DNA of 14,930 bases, from assembly GCA_900552195.1 (NCBI GenBank), contig URYO01000011.1:1-14930 (forward strand), given 5' to 3'. Below are positions 1-6,927 of the stretch, piece after piece. Each line of letters starts with the position of its first letter. The stretch's first letter is position 1. The DNA is from an uncultured Sutterella sp. (lineage in GTDB: Bacteria > Pseudomonadota > Gammaproteobacteria > Burkholderiales > Burkholderiaceae_F). The notes under the pieces are model-generated. The model was given only the letters and a program-made list of their open reading frames with translations, was not told where the DNA came from and ran no database searches. Position numbers and translations under genes: made by a program.

Positions 1-930
1 GACATGAGTACAGGCTTCCGCAATCAAAACTTTATCGCCCGGCTTTAAATTTTCTACCGCTTTAGCACCTGCGGCTAATCCGCTTAGGTTGCCCTTTTGA
101 CGCGCCATGAGAATAGAAAAAGACGTCAGCGGAATGTCTTTCGGCACAGCTCGGTCTGCCTTGGCAAAGACCTGACTGTCTGTAACCACCAATGCCGGCG
201 GTTCTTTAAGATTAGCAAGCTGCTCTGCCAGCTGATTTTCTTTGACGACAACGGCCTTGGCATTAGCATCCAAAATATCTCGGATGGCGTGGACCTGAGG
301 AAGAATGATTCGGCCCTTAGGAGCAGCTGTATCGATGGGAACGCAAAGTACGACGGTATCCCCTTCTTTGACAAGATCCCGAAGCATAGGCCCGTCTTCG
401 AAGGCTCCCGGTGCAGTTTTGACGATAAGCGAACGCAGCTCATCAATGCCTTTCTTCTCCAGCGCACTGATCGGAACCACTTTTTCTCCGAAGGATTTTT
501 CCAATGCATCGATGCGGTCGGCGGTATTGGCAACAGTTTCAATCTTATTGGCAGCGAGGATGTAGCTTGTTCCCAGTTTTTTAAACTCAGAAATTAGAGA
601 CCGTTCAAAGTCAGAGACGTCATTGGCCGCATCAATCACGATGACTGCGACATCGGTCTTAGTCATGACTTCTTTAGTTTTGCCGATCCTAAGTTTGCCC
701 AAATCTCCTATATCGTCGATGCCGGCGGTATCAATGGTCATCACCGGCCCCAGTGGCAAAATTTCCATCGCTTTAAACACCGGGTCCGTGGTCGTGCCGG
801 CAACGTCGCTGACAAGCGCAATGTTTTGTTTGGTCAGCGCGTTGATCACACTCGACTTACCGGCATTTCTTCTGCCGAAAATACCGATGTGGACACGCAT
901 ACCTTTGGGGGTCTGATTCATTTCTGCCAT
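1..930 (-). CDS. hydF: [FeFe]-hydrogenase maturation GTPase HydF (3' end cut by window edge)
   Basis: HydF is the scaffold GTPase on which the 2Fe subcluster of the H-cluster is assembled by HydE and HydG before transfer to HydA in the cytoplasm. I translated the minus strand by hand from the ATG at 930 and found 310 codons open to base 1. The GTPase motifs are present: P-loop GRRNAGKS at residues 19-26, GTTT near 45-48, DTAG at 67-70, NKIE at 128-131 and a SALEKKG-type G5 near 144. The last visible residues are EACTHV, which hold the CxH half of the cluster-binding CxH...HCxxC signature. The HCxxC half lies outside the window. The family is about 400 residues, so roughly the last quarter is missing. 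AGAGGA seven bases upstream supports the start. G4 normally reads NKxD, and the Glu here is unusual. The gene follows the hydrogenase structural genes and a terminator. Confidence 0.93.
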   Translation of the reverse strand, partial: MAEMNQTPKGMRVHIGIFGRRNAGKSSVINALTKQNIALVSDVAGTTTDPVFKAMEILPLGPVMTIDTAGIDDIGDLGKLRIGKTKEVMTKTDVAVIVIDAANDVSDFERSLISEFKKLGTSYILAANKIETVANTADRIDALEKSFGEKVVPISALEKKGIDELRSLIVKTAPGAFEDGPMLRDLVKEGDTVVLCVPIDTAAPKGRIILPQVHAIRDILDANAKAVVVKENQLAEQLANLKEPPALVVTDSQVFAKADRAVPKDIPLTSFSILMARQKGNLSGLAAGAKAVENLKPGDKVLIAEACTHV

Positions 931-972
931 GACAATTCCTCTGTTTTCCGAGATTCTAGATGGATAGGCGAC

Positions 973-1001
973 AAAAAAGGGAGCCGAAGCCCCCTCTTTT
1001 T
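973..1001 (-). terminator. Rho-independent terminator with UUCG tetraloop, between the cytochrome b gene and hydF
   Basis: Read on the minus strand, GGGGGC (994-989) pairs with GCTCCC (984-979), with one G-T wobble, around a TTCG loop. Six T follow at 978-973, and an A-rich stretch before the stem can extend it. It begins 23 bases after the cytochrome b stop codon and lies about 40 bases before the hydF start. It should end most hydA-hydB-cytochrome b transcripts, leaving hydF to read-through or its own promoter. I could not identify a convincing promoter in the 42 bases between them. Confidence 0.8.
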
Positions 1002-1017
1002 GTTTATCGGTCAAAGA

Positions 1018-1710
1018 TTATTTTTCAACAACTTTGACAACGTCACGCTTGACCCAAGTCGGAGCATGGTGCTCAGCGGCTTCGTAAGAGATGTCGCCGG
1101 AACCGATTCTCCAAATGCCCTTGAAGTGCTCCATGGACAGGAGAGCCAGAGGAATATGTGCGCATGTAACCATAGCGGTAACAATGAAGCTTCCCCAAAC
1201 GTGAGTAATGAAGAGCCAGTAGAAGACGGTCTTGCCAAGCAAGGGAGCGCCGAGCCAAAGCAGCCAGCCCGTAGCGATCAGGTAAACGACGGCAGCAAGG
1301 AAAATGAGGTAGCTCATCTTCTGACCGCCGTTGTAGCGGCCCTGCGGCGGAACTTCAACCGGTCCGAAGGGAATCTTGAAGAAACGACGCGGATAGCCGC
1401 CGAAGTTTCTGAACCACATAATGGTGTTTCTGTCCCACTCAAGAAGGTTCTTAAGTGTCACGGCAAAACGTTCGGGGGCAAAGAGAACATAGCCCACGAA
1501 GTTAAGGGTGAAGAGAGCACCGAGCCAGAGATGCCAAACCATCATGAGGTTGGCGGTTTCATCGGAAATATCGCCCATCCAATGGCCGAAATAAACGATG
1601 GCACCGGTGATGACCAAGGCATACCAGCAAATTGCGTTGATGGAGTGGAAAACCTTGTCGGAAGTGTGGAAGCGCAGAATTCTTGCGCCTTTCATTTCGG
1701 GATTAGACAT
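1018..1710 (-). CDS. Membrane cytochrome b subunit of the hydrogenase (formate dehydrogenase gamma/FdnI-like)
   Basis: This 230-residue protein is the probable membrane anchor and quinone-reactive cytochrome of the hydrogenase. Four hydrophobic segments are visible at about residues 24-42, 55-78, 132-154 and 162-191. Candidate haem-b ligands are His22, His60, His170 and His185, the spacing expected for the two-haem FdnI/FdoI family. YNGGQK (126-131) between helices two and three matches the YNxGQK loop of formate dehydrogenase gamma subunits. The start ATG lies inside the end of hydB (8-base overlap, ATGTCTAA), with GGAGG six bases upstream, so translation is probably coupled. In Shewanella oneidensis a homologous gene called fdhC follows hydA and hydB. 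By itself the protein could be a formate dehydrogenase gamma subunit, but no alpha or beta subunit is nearby, so I assign it to the hydrogenase. Confidence 0.88.
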   Translation of the reverse strand: MSNPEMKGARILRFHTSDKVFHSINAICWYALVITGAIVYFGHWMGDISDETANLMMVWHLWLGALFTLNFVGYVLFAPERFAVTLKNLLEWDRNTIMWFRNFGGYPRRFFKIPFGPVEVPPQGRYNGGQKMSYLIFLAAVVYLIATGWLLWLGAPLLGKTVFYWLFITHVWGSFIVTAMVTCAHIPLALLSMEHFKGIWRIGSGDISYEAAEHHAPTWVKRDVVKVVEK

Positions 1711-2050
1711 GTTCTGCCTCCGTCATAGCCAGCTGAGAGCGGGGATAGTAATGGGTGTGGTTAAGCTTGTACATCTCGCCTTCGACGGGTTTGCCGTTCA
1801 TGTCTTTGTAGACCTGCCAGCAGACATCGTTCTGGTGAGAGGAAGTCAGATTGATCTTCTGCAGACGCTTGTCATCTGCATACAGACCGTTCTGTCTGTC
1901 GAGAATAACCTTATTGCGGGAAGTGATCAGCTGAGTGATCACAGCGCCGGCGCCGGCAACTAAAACTGCGCACAGACCGATGACTTTCAGGAAGCCGCGG
2001 CGGCCCAACATGGCAGGAACGTCGCGTTCGGTATATTGATATTTACTCAT
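1703..2050 (-). CDS. hydB: [FeFe]-hydrogenase small subunit with Tat-type signal
   Basis: This 115-residue protein is the small subunit that wraps around HydA and carries the export signal for the pair. The N-terminus has LGRRGFLKVIG (residues 15-25), a twin-arginine motif with the usual FLK, followed by a hydrophobic stretch to about residue 42. The rest matches the iron hydrogenase small-subunit family: NGLYADDK near 54-61, an SHQN element near 71, and the diagnostic C-terminal NHTHYYPR (97-104). In periplasmic Desulfovibrio HydAB the small subunit is likewise the only one with a Tat signal, so HydA is thought to be exported with it. An AGA before residue 37 could be a cleavage site, but the segment could also stay as an anchor. 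AGGA seven bases before the ATG supports the start. It lies 17 bases after hydA and overlaps the cytochrome gene by eight. Confidence 0.9.
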   Translation of the reverse strand: MSKYQYTERDVPAMLGRRGFLKVIGLCAVLVAGAGAVITQLITSRNKVILDRQNGLYADDKRLQKINLTSSHQNDVCWQVYKDMNGKPVEGEMYKLNHTHYYPRSQLAMTEAEHV

Positions 2051-2067
2051 TTCTATTTCCTACCTTG

Positions 2068-3420
2068 TTAGAGTTTGACAGGAAGCGGAGTTGTCGGAGC
2101 AAGCCAGGAAGAACCTGCGCCCTGCAGAGGCTGACCGCCGCCGTTGACGCAGCCGCCCGGGCAGTTCATGACTTCGATGAAGTGCCAGCGATCCTTGTCT
2201 TCGTTGATGATCTTCATGACATTCTTCAGATCCTGAAGAGCGCCGTTAACAACAGCAACGCGGAGTTCGAAAATCTTGCCGCCCTGAGCCTTCAAAGGAA
2301 TAGGCACAGTCGCTTCAACTAAAGAGTTGTTCAGACCGCGGACGCTGATGATGTCCGGGTTCTTCAGTTCTTCGCCGGCCAGAAGAGCATAGGCCGTACG
2401 GAGAGCAGCTTCCATCACGCCGCCGGAGCAGCCGAAAATCGTACCGGCACCGGTGTATTTTTCGGTCGGCTTAACTTCGTGTGTAGTCGGCATCTTGAGC
2501 GGATCGATACCGAGACGACGGAAGACTTCAGCGATATCACGAGTTGTGAGGCTGTAGTCGATGTCGGGGAAGACGGGAGAGTCTTTAGGAATAACGTTGT
2601 GTTCAACGTTCCACTTCCAGGCGTCGATGAATTCAGGACGGCTGGCTTCGAAAATCTTAGCGGTACAAGGAGTAATGGAAACGATGCAGACATCGCGCGG
2701 ATCCTTGTTCCAAACGTGCTTAGCAGCCCAGGTCTTGCCTAAGGCACCGCCCATCTGAATCGGGCTCTTTGTGGTGGAAACATGGGGAATCGCAGAAGCG
2801 AAGTTAATTTCCATGTTTCTGACCCAGCCAGGGCAGCAGCTGGTGAAGTGAGGCAGCGGATGGTGAGCCATCATGTTGACTTCAGGACTTCTTTCCCCCA
2901 GGCACCAGTAGCGAACCTTCTTAATGAATTCCGTACCTTCTTCCAAAATCGTCTGGTCAGCGGTCTGGTTCACGTCATAAATAGTGAAACCGGCCTTTTC
3001 CAAGGCATTGAGCATCTGATCGGTGCAGAGGTCGCCGGGTTTACCGCCGAATTCTTCAGCCAATGCGACACGGACTGCAGGAGAGGGATGAGCGACCACG
3101 AATTTCTTCGGATCTTTAAGAGCTGCGATGACGTCGTCGACGAAGCTCATCTGTTCAATAGCGCCGAACGGGCAGGCGCTTAAGCACTGACCGCAGCTGA
3201 CGCATGCATCGTCGCGGATTTTGTGAATGGCGCCTAAACCGCCGGAAATAGCATCAACCGGGCAGAACTTGCGGCAGGTGTCGCAGCCGACGCAGTTGTC
3301 TTTGTTAATGTGGATAATTCCGCGAAGTTCGCCTTTGCGGAAATTTCCCTGAAACGCGGGACCGTCTTCTCCGCGACAGCCTTGAGGCGGTCGGAAGGTA
3401 ACAACATCCATAGTAGACAT
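2068..3420 (-). CDS. hydA: [FeFe]-hydrogenase catalytic subunit HydA, Desulfovibrio/Shewanella periplasmic type
   Basis: HydA catalyses reversible 2H+ + 2e- = H2. This 450-residue protein has two ferredoxin-type 4Fe-4S motifs (Cys43/46/49/53 and Cys73/76/79/83), then the H-cluster domain. Its three signatures are FTSCCPGW (192-199), TPCTAK (250-255) and the IEVMNCPGGCVNGGGQP block (415-431). The likely ligands of the H-cluster 4Fe-4S part are Cys196, Cys252, Cys420 and Cys424, with Cys195 as the proton-relay cysteine. ADQTILEE (154-161) corresponds to the proton-path glutamate region. Oddities are Thr250 where MPC is normal, Cys331 in FGCSGGVMEA, and two insertions compared with Desulfovibrio HydA as I remember it (about 168-188 and 264-285). 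There is no signal peptide, which fits export through HydB. GGAG eight bases before the ATG supports the start. The two-cluster layout fits the respiratory A-type enzymes, not the long NuoG-like clostridial form. Confidence 0.96.
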   Translation of the reverse strand: MSTMDVVTFRPPQGCRGEDGPAFQGNFRKGELRGIIHINKDNCVGCDTCRKFCPVDAISGGLGAIHKIRDDACVSCGQCLSACPFGAIEQMSFVDDVIAALKDPKKFVVAHPSPAVRVALAEEFGGKPGDLCTDQMLNALEKAGFTIYDVNQTADQTILEEGTEFIKKVRYWCLGERSPEVNMMAHHPLPHFTSCCPGWVRNMEINFASAIPHVSTTKSPIQMGGALGKTWAAKHVWNKDPRDVCIVSITPCTAKIFEASRPEFIDAWKWNVEHNVIPKDSPVFPDIDYSLTTRDIAEVFRRLGIDPLKMPTTHEVKPTEKYTGAGTIFGCSGGVMEAALRTAYALLAGEELKNPDIISVRGLNNSLVEATVPIPLKAQGGKIFELRVAVVNGALQDLKNVMKIINEDKDRWHFIEVMNCPGGCVNGGGQPLQGAGSSWLAPTTPLPVKL

Positions 3421-3524
3421 TACTCAACTCCAGAGCTTGAAATGGAAATTTAAAGAGACAGTTTCGGATAAAAATATATTTAGTAAATCGCAGGTGCGAA
3501 GTCCCGAGTCTCCTTACGGAGCGA

Positions 3525-3553
3525 AGTTTACGGTGTTGTTACAGATTTCTCAA
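3525..3553 (-). promoter_or_regulatory. Candidate sigma-70 promoter for hydA
   Basis: On the minus strand TTGAGA (3553-3548) and TAAACT (3530-3525) are separated by 17 bases, scoring 5/6 and 4/6 against consensus. Transcription would start near 3518, giving a leader of about 100 bases. The 237-base gap 3421-3657 also holds two direct GCGAAGT copies 25 bases apart (3496 and 3521) and a small CTCC/GGAG palindrome at 3510-3521. I found no clear FNR-type TTGAT-N4-ATCAA site and no gene in this gap. Confidence 0.35.
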
Positions 3554-3620
3554 CGGCCTCTATCCTTTTGTCTTAAGTAAAAACCTCTAATTAATAAGGA
3601 CAAATGAAAACAGATGTAAT

Positions 3621-3644
3621 CAAAAGCCCCGAAAATACGGGGCT
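3621..3644 (-). terminator. Rho-independent terminator after the radical SAM gene
   Basis: A perfect 7-bp stem, AGCCCCG (3644-3638 on the minus strand) with CGGGGCT (3631-3625), encloses a TATTTT loop and is followed by TTTG. It starts 14 bases after the TAA of the radical SAM gene. It separates that unit from the hydrogenase genes further downstream on the same strand, so hydA must have its own promoter. Confidence 0.8.
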
Positions 3645-3657
3645 CTGAGGTTTTCGT

Positions 3658-5004
3658 TTACATGTCGGCTTCTCTAAGTGGTTTCCTTAACTCCGCCCGA
3701 ATGTTGTCCATCGCGGAGTAGAAATCCTTCATCATCACAAGGCCGAGCAGCTTGCCTTTATCAGTCACAATGAAGCGGTCATGGTCTTCTGGGTTCTCTT
3801 TAATCGCTCCTGCAAGTTTCAAAGCGAGAACCTCTTTAAATAACGCACGATCCAGATCGACGCCGTGAACTTCTTTGAAGTATTTACGACTGATGCGGCC
3901 GGCAAACAACTGAAGCAGTAAGCGGTACTGAAGAATGCTGCGTTTGCCGAAAACCTTTCTTCTTTCCACCCCGTTATTGCCTGAGCCGATGCGCTCGTTG
4001 TAGCGGCGCAGTGAGAACGTGTTTACATAAAGCGAATCCCCCAAGAAGCTGAAGGCACCCGAACCCACACCCAAGTATTCATCGTTGTCGATCACATACT
4101 CGTCAAAGCCCTCATTATTGGACTTCCCGAAAGCCCATGAGGAAAGCTGGGTATAGTCTTCCGTCAGCATGTCCAGGATCATGCGGTACTGGCCTGCCCT
4201 CACATCGTGAGGTGCGGCAATAGAATCCTTAACACTGCGTTTAGTCTGACTTGTCACCATCAGAGGATAGGTCGTGATCTGACGGGGGGACAGCTTCAGC
4301 AGGGTTTCAAGGTCGCGGTGAAGAATCTCATCGGTCTGGCCCCTGAATCCGAAGATCATGTCAACATTGCAAATCGGGAAAAGTTCCTGCGCTTTCGCAA
4401 TATTTTCAAAGACTTCCTGTCCGGTTCCGAATTTATCGCGTTCGGTCATCTTGAGAATGCCGTCATCAAAGCTCTGAACACCGATTGACATGCGGTCCAC
4501 CAGGCCTTCAAGCATATGAATTTGCGGATCGCCCATGATCTGAGGATCCGTTTCGACGGAGACTTCCTTGATGGAAGGGAACAGTTTTTTAGCCAGCTCC
4601 AGTGTTTTAGCCAACTCGTCCATCAGCACTGTGGTCGTGCCTCCGCCGACATACATCGATGTGAAGTCATAACCCATGGCATGAACGGCCTCCATCTCTT
4701 TGCGCAGATTCACAAAGTATTCGCGGGCCTTGTACTCTTTGAAAAGAAATCGATGGAAGGTGCAGTAGGAACAAAGCGTTTTACAGAAAGGAATATGCGC
4801 ATACAGCATATATTTATGGCCTTCCTGCGGAAGCGGAAACTTCTCAAGAACACAGCGGTCAAGCGTTAAATCCCGATCCAGATAGTACTGCATCACCGCT
4901 TCGGTGCTCTGCAGCATCCACTTCGGCGCAATCGCTTCCGACTTCCCATGCTTGACGTTGCCCTTATAGGCATTACGCATAGTTTCGGTGGAACGTTCTT
5001 CCAT
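3658..5004 (-). CDS. HemN/HemW-family radical SAM protein (coproporphyrinogen III oxidase-like), exact role unknown
   Basis: This 448-residue protein is a radical SAM enzyme of the coproporphyrinogen III oxidase superfamily. The 4Fe-4S/SAM motif is HIPFCKTLCSYC (Cys74, Cys78, Cys81), followed by a GGGT SAM-binding motif at 120-123, a GVQSF block near 196-200 and a C-terminal helical/winged region typical of the family. True HemN reads CxxxCxxCxC, but here the fourth position is Phe83, as in HemW haem chaperones and HutW/ChuW-type haem-degrading enzymes. Coproporphyrinogen dehydrogenase is therefore not the safest call. At 448 residues it is longer than HemW (about 380), with a 65-residue leader before the motif. 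The start is uncertain: no good Shine-Dalgarno precedes the ATG at 5004, and another ATG lies at codon 9. It is 54 bases downstream of the acyl-CoA synthetase with no terminator between, so the two are probably co-transcribed. Confidence 0.85.
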   Translation of the reverse strand: MEERSTETMRNAYKGNVKHGKSEAIAPKWMLQSTEAVMQYYLDRDLTLDRCVLEKFPLPQEGHKYMLYAHIPFCKTLCSYCTFHRFLFKEYKAREYFVNLRKEMEAVHAMGYDFTSMYVGGGTTTVLMDELAKTLELAKKLFPSIKEVSVETDPQIMGDPQIHMLEGLVDRMSIGVQSFDDGILKMTERDKFGTGQEVFENIAKAQELFPICNVDMIFGFRGQTDEILHRDLETLLKLSPRQITTYPLMVTSQTKRSVKDSIAAPHDVRAGQYRMILDMLTEDYTQLSSWAFGKSNNEGFDEYVIDNDEYLGVGSGAFSFLGDSLYVNTFSLRRYNERIGSGNNGVERRKVFGKRSILQYRLLLQLFAGRISRKYFKEVHGVDLDRALFKEVLALKLAGAIKENPEDHDRFIVTDKGKLLGLVMMKDFYSAMDNIRAELRKPLREADM

Positions 5005-5058
5005 TGTTTCTATCAGTGTTATTTTGTAGACAGAAGGTCGATTATACGGAGGTCTCTT

Positions 5059-6909
5059 CTAAATACGGCTCTTCTTTGCGCCTTTATACATCTCTTCAAT
5101 CAGGTGCCCGTACCTTGCCTGCATCGGAGAACGCTTAAGTTTCAAGGTCGGCGTGAGAAGCCCGTTATCAATCGTCCACTCGTCCAAAGTGAGCGCAAGG
5201 TTTTTAGGAACTGCGTATGCCGGGAAAGTTCGACAGGCTTTCTTGACCATTTCAAGTATTTTTTTGCGAACCACCGGAGCATGCAAAGACTCCGGATCCT
5301 TGGGATCAACTCCCTGGTCTGCCGCTAACTTTTCCCACAGTGTCGGATCCAGGGAGATCAGCACAGCGATGTAAGGCATACCGTCGCCGACAGCGTAAGC
5401 CTGTCGGAAGAGCGGAAGCGTTTCAAGTGCGCTTTCAATATCGACAGGAGAAATTTTTTCTCCCGTAGAGGTCACAAGAATCTCTTTGATTCTGCCGACG
5501 ATTTTCAGCCGTCCTTCTCCGTCGTAAGCTCCCTGATCGCCAGTCTTGAGCCAGCCGTCCTCGGTAAAGGCATTCTTCGTGTCCTTTTCCCGATTCCAGT
5601 ACCCTTTCATGACCAAGTCACCCTTGATCTGGATTTCTTCCCTTTCTCCCAAACGAATCGAGACGTCCTTCAGAGCTCGGCCGACGGTTGCCGGATCATT
5701 GTCCGTCACATTGTTGCCGCTGATGATCGGGGAAGTCTCGGTCATGCCGTAGCCTTGAATCACCGGAAGACCGAGGCCGCAGAAAACCTTAGCCGCCTCA
5801 GGGTTAAGAGAAGCACCGCCGCTGATGGCCACGCGCAACCTTCCGCCGAATTGAGACTTCAGTTTTTCCGAGATCTTCTTACCAACCGTCGCATTGACCA
5901 AGCCGCCAAACATTGAACCCTGAGACCCGGCCGTTTTTATCGAATTTTTTCTGCAGAAATTCTGCCATCCGGCGTTGACGGCCATATGGAATAAGGTCGC
6001 CTGGATTTTGCCTTTCTTGGCAAGCGCGTCATTCAGCTTGGCGTAGATGCGTTCATAAACTCTCGGGACAGAAATCAAAACATTAGGCTTCGCAATCTTG
6101 AAGTCTTCTGCGAGGTATTGGAGAGAGCGGTTAAATACAATTGTCGAACCTGTCGCCAGCGCCAAGTAGTATCCTGCCGTTCTTTCAAACATATGAGAAA
6201 GCGGAAGGAACGAAAGGAAGATATCACCGATCTCCGGCTTGACATGCGCCAAAGTTGAACGGACGTTGCTTGTGATGTTTTTATGAGTAAGCATCACACC
6301 CTTCGGCTTGCCGGTCGTCCCGGACGTATAAACAATGCAGGCCAAATCGTCGACCTTCGGCTGCTCGGGTAAAGCAATGTCTGCAGGAGCTCCTTTGAGC
6401 CATTCTTTTACTCCTTGAATGAGCTCCGTCGCCTCCGTCAGTTCTTCCGTAATGATGACTTTTTTGATCGCAGAAAGATCAAATCCGGCTTCCTGGATTT
6501 TCTCCCATTTGGACTTCTTGTCCGTCACCAAGACGGACGCTCCGCTGTCCTGGAGAATGAACGCACTGGAAGCCGGCGTATCGATTGCGTGAAGAGGAAC
6601 CGGCACGAGAGAGTTGGCCATTGCCGCCTGATCAAAGCACACGGCGTTCACACCGTTAGGCAGGAGCATCGCAACACGGTCTCCCTTGTTAAGCCCTAAA
6701 TCGGCGAAAGCCCTCTGCCAGTTCTTTACCTTCTCACCGAGCTCCTTATACGTGACTGAGACCCACTCTTTTGTCGCCCGATTAAATTCTCTCAGTGCTT
6801 CGTCCGACGGTCCTTTCAGAACACGATTCTGAAAGAAATCACAAAGTGTGCTTAAGCTGTTAAGTGCCTCAGCTCGTTGTTCTTTCGTTTCAGTCAACTC
6901 TCTCTCCAC
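5059..6909 (-). CDS. Long-chain fatty acid-CoA ligase (AMP-forming, FAA1/FadD15 type)
   Basis: This enzyme activates fatty acids with ATP to acyl-AMP and then to acyl-CoA, at the inner face of the membrane. The adenylate-forming motifs are complete: YTSGTTGKPKG (194-204), LPLSHMFER (235-243), QGYGMTETSP (385-394), WLKTGDQG with Asp458, VGRIKE (471-476) and the C-terminal LTPTLKLKR with the probable catalytic Lys590. The 616 residues match the long bacterial FAA1-like group. The start is ambiguous. The longest form begins with GTG at 6909, with GGGA seven bases upstream. A TTG four codons in (6897) has GGAG at ideal spacing and gives MTETKEQRAEAL. The difference is only four residues. A perfect inverted repeat (6928-6946) lies just upstream. 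The downstream neighbour is the radical SAM gene. I cannot tell whether it serves beta-oxidation, phospholipid recycling or protein acylation. Confidence 0.93.
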   Translation of the reverse strand: MERELTETKEQRAEALNSLSTLCDFFQNRVLKGPSDEALREFNRATKEWVSVTYKELGEKVKNWQRAFADLGLNKGDRVAMLLPNGVNAVCFDQAAMANSLVPVPLHAIDTPASSAFILQDSGASVLVTDKKSKWEKIQEAGFDLSAIKKVIITEELTEATELIQGVKEWLKGAPADIALPEQPKVDDLACIVYTSGTTGKPKGVMLTHKNITSNVRSTLAHVKPEIGDIFLSFLPLSHMFERTAGYYLALATGSTIVFNRSLQYLAEDFKIAKPNVLISVPRVYERIYAKLNDALAKKGKIQATLFHMAVNAGWQNFCRKNSIKTAGSQGSMFGGLVNATVGKKISEKLKSQFGGRLRVAISGGASLNPEAAKVFCGLGLPVIQGYGMTETSPIISGNNVTDNDPATVGRALKDVSIRLGEREEIQIKGDLVMKGYWNREKDTKNAFTEDGWLKTGDQGAYDGEGRLKIVGRIKEILVTSTGEKISPVDIESALETLPLFRQAYAVGDGMPYIAVLISLDPTLWEKLAADQGVDPKDPESLHAPVVRKKILEMVKKACRTFPAYAVPKNLALTLDEWTIDNGLLTPTLKLKRSPMQARYGHLIEEMYKGAKKSRI

Positions 6910-6927
6910 ACAAATATCCCATAGTAC

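Noticed and set aside
126..542. 138-residue minus-strand open frame inside hydF
   Set aside because: It is out of frame with HydF, whose GTPase motifs are continuous over the same bases.
1018..1710. Assignment as part of a formate dehydrogenase
   Set aside because: No formate dehydrogenase catalytic or iron-sulfur subunit is nearby, while the gene overlaps hydB and follows hydA.
826..1728. 300-residue plus-strand open frame
   Set aside because: It runs antisense through hydF and the cytochrome b gene, which have clear family motifs. Its own translation shows no recognisable domain.
3425..3441. Hairpin that might hide the hydA ribosome binding site (TCAA...TTGA around GGAG)
   Set aside because: The stem needs a bulge and leaves too small a loop, so it would be weak. 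I do not claim it regulates translation.
3658..5004. Assignment as oxygen-independent coproporphyrinogen dehydrogenase HemN
   Set aside because: HemN has a fourth Cys after the Cx3Cx2C motif. Here it is Phe, so only the superfamily is supported.
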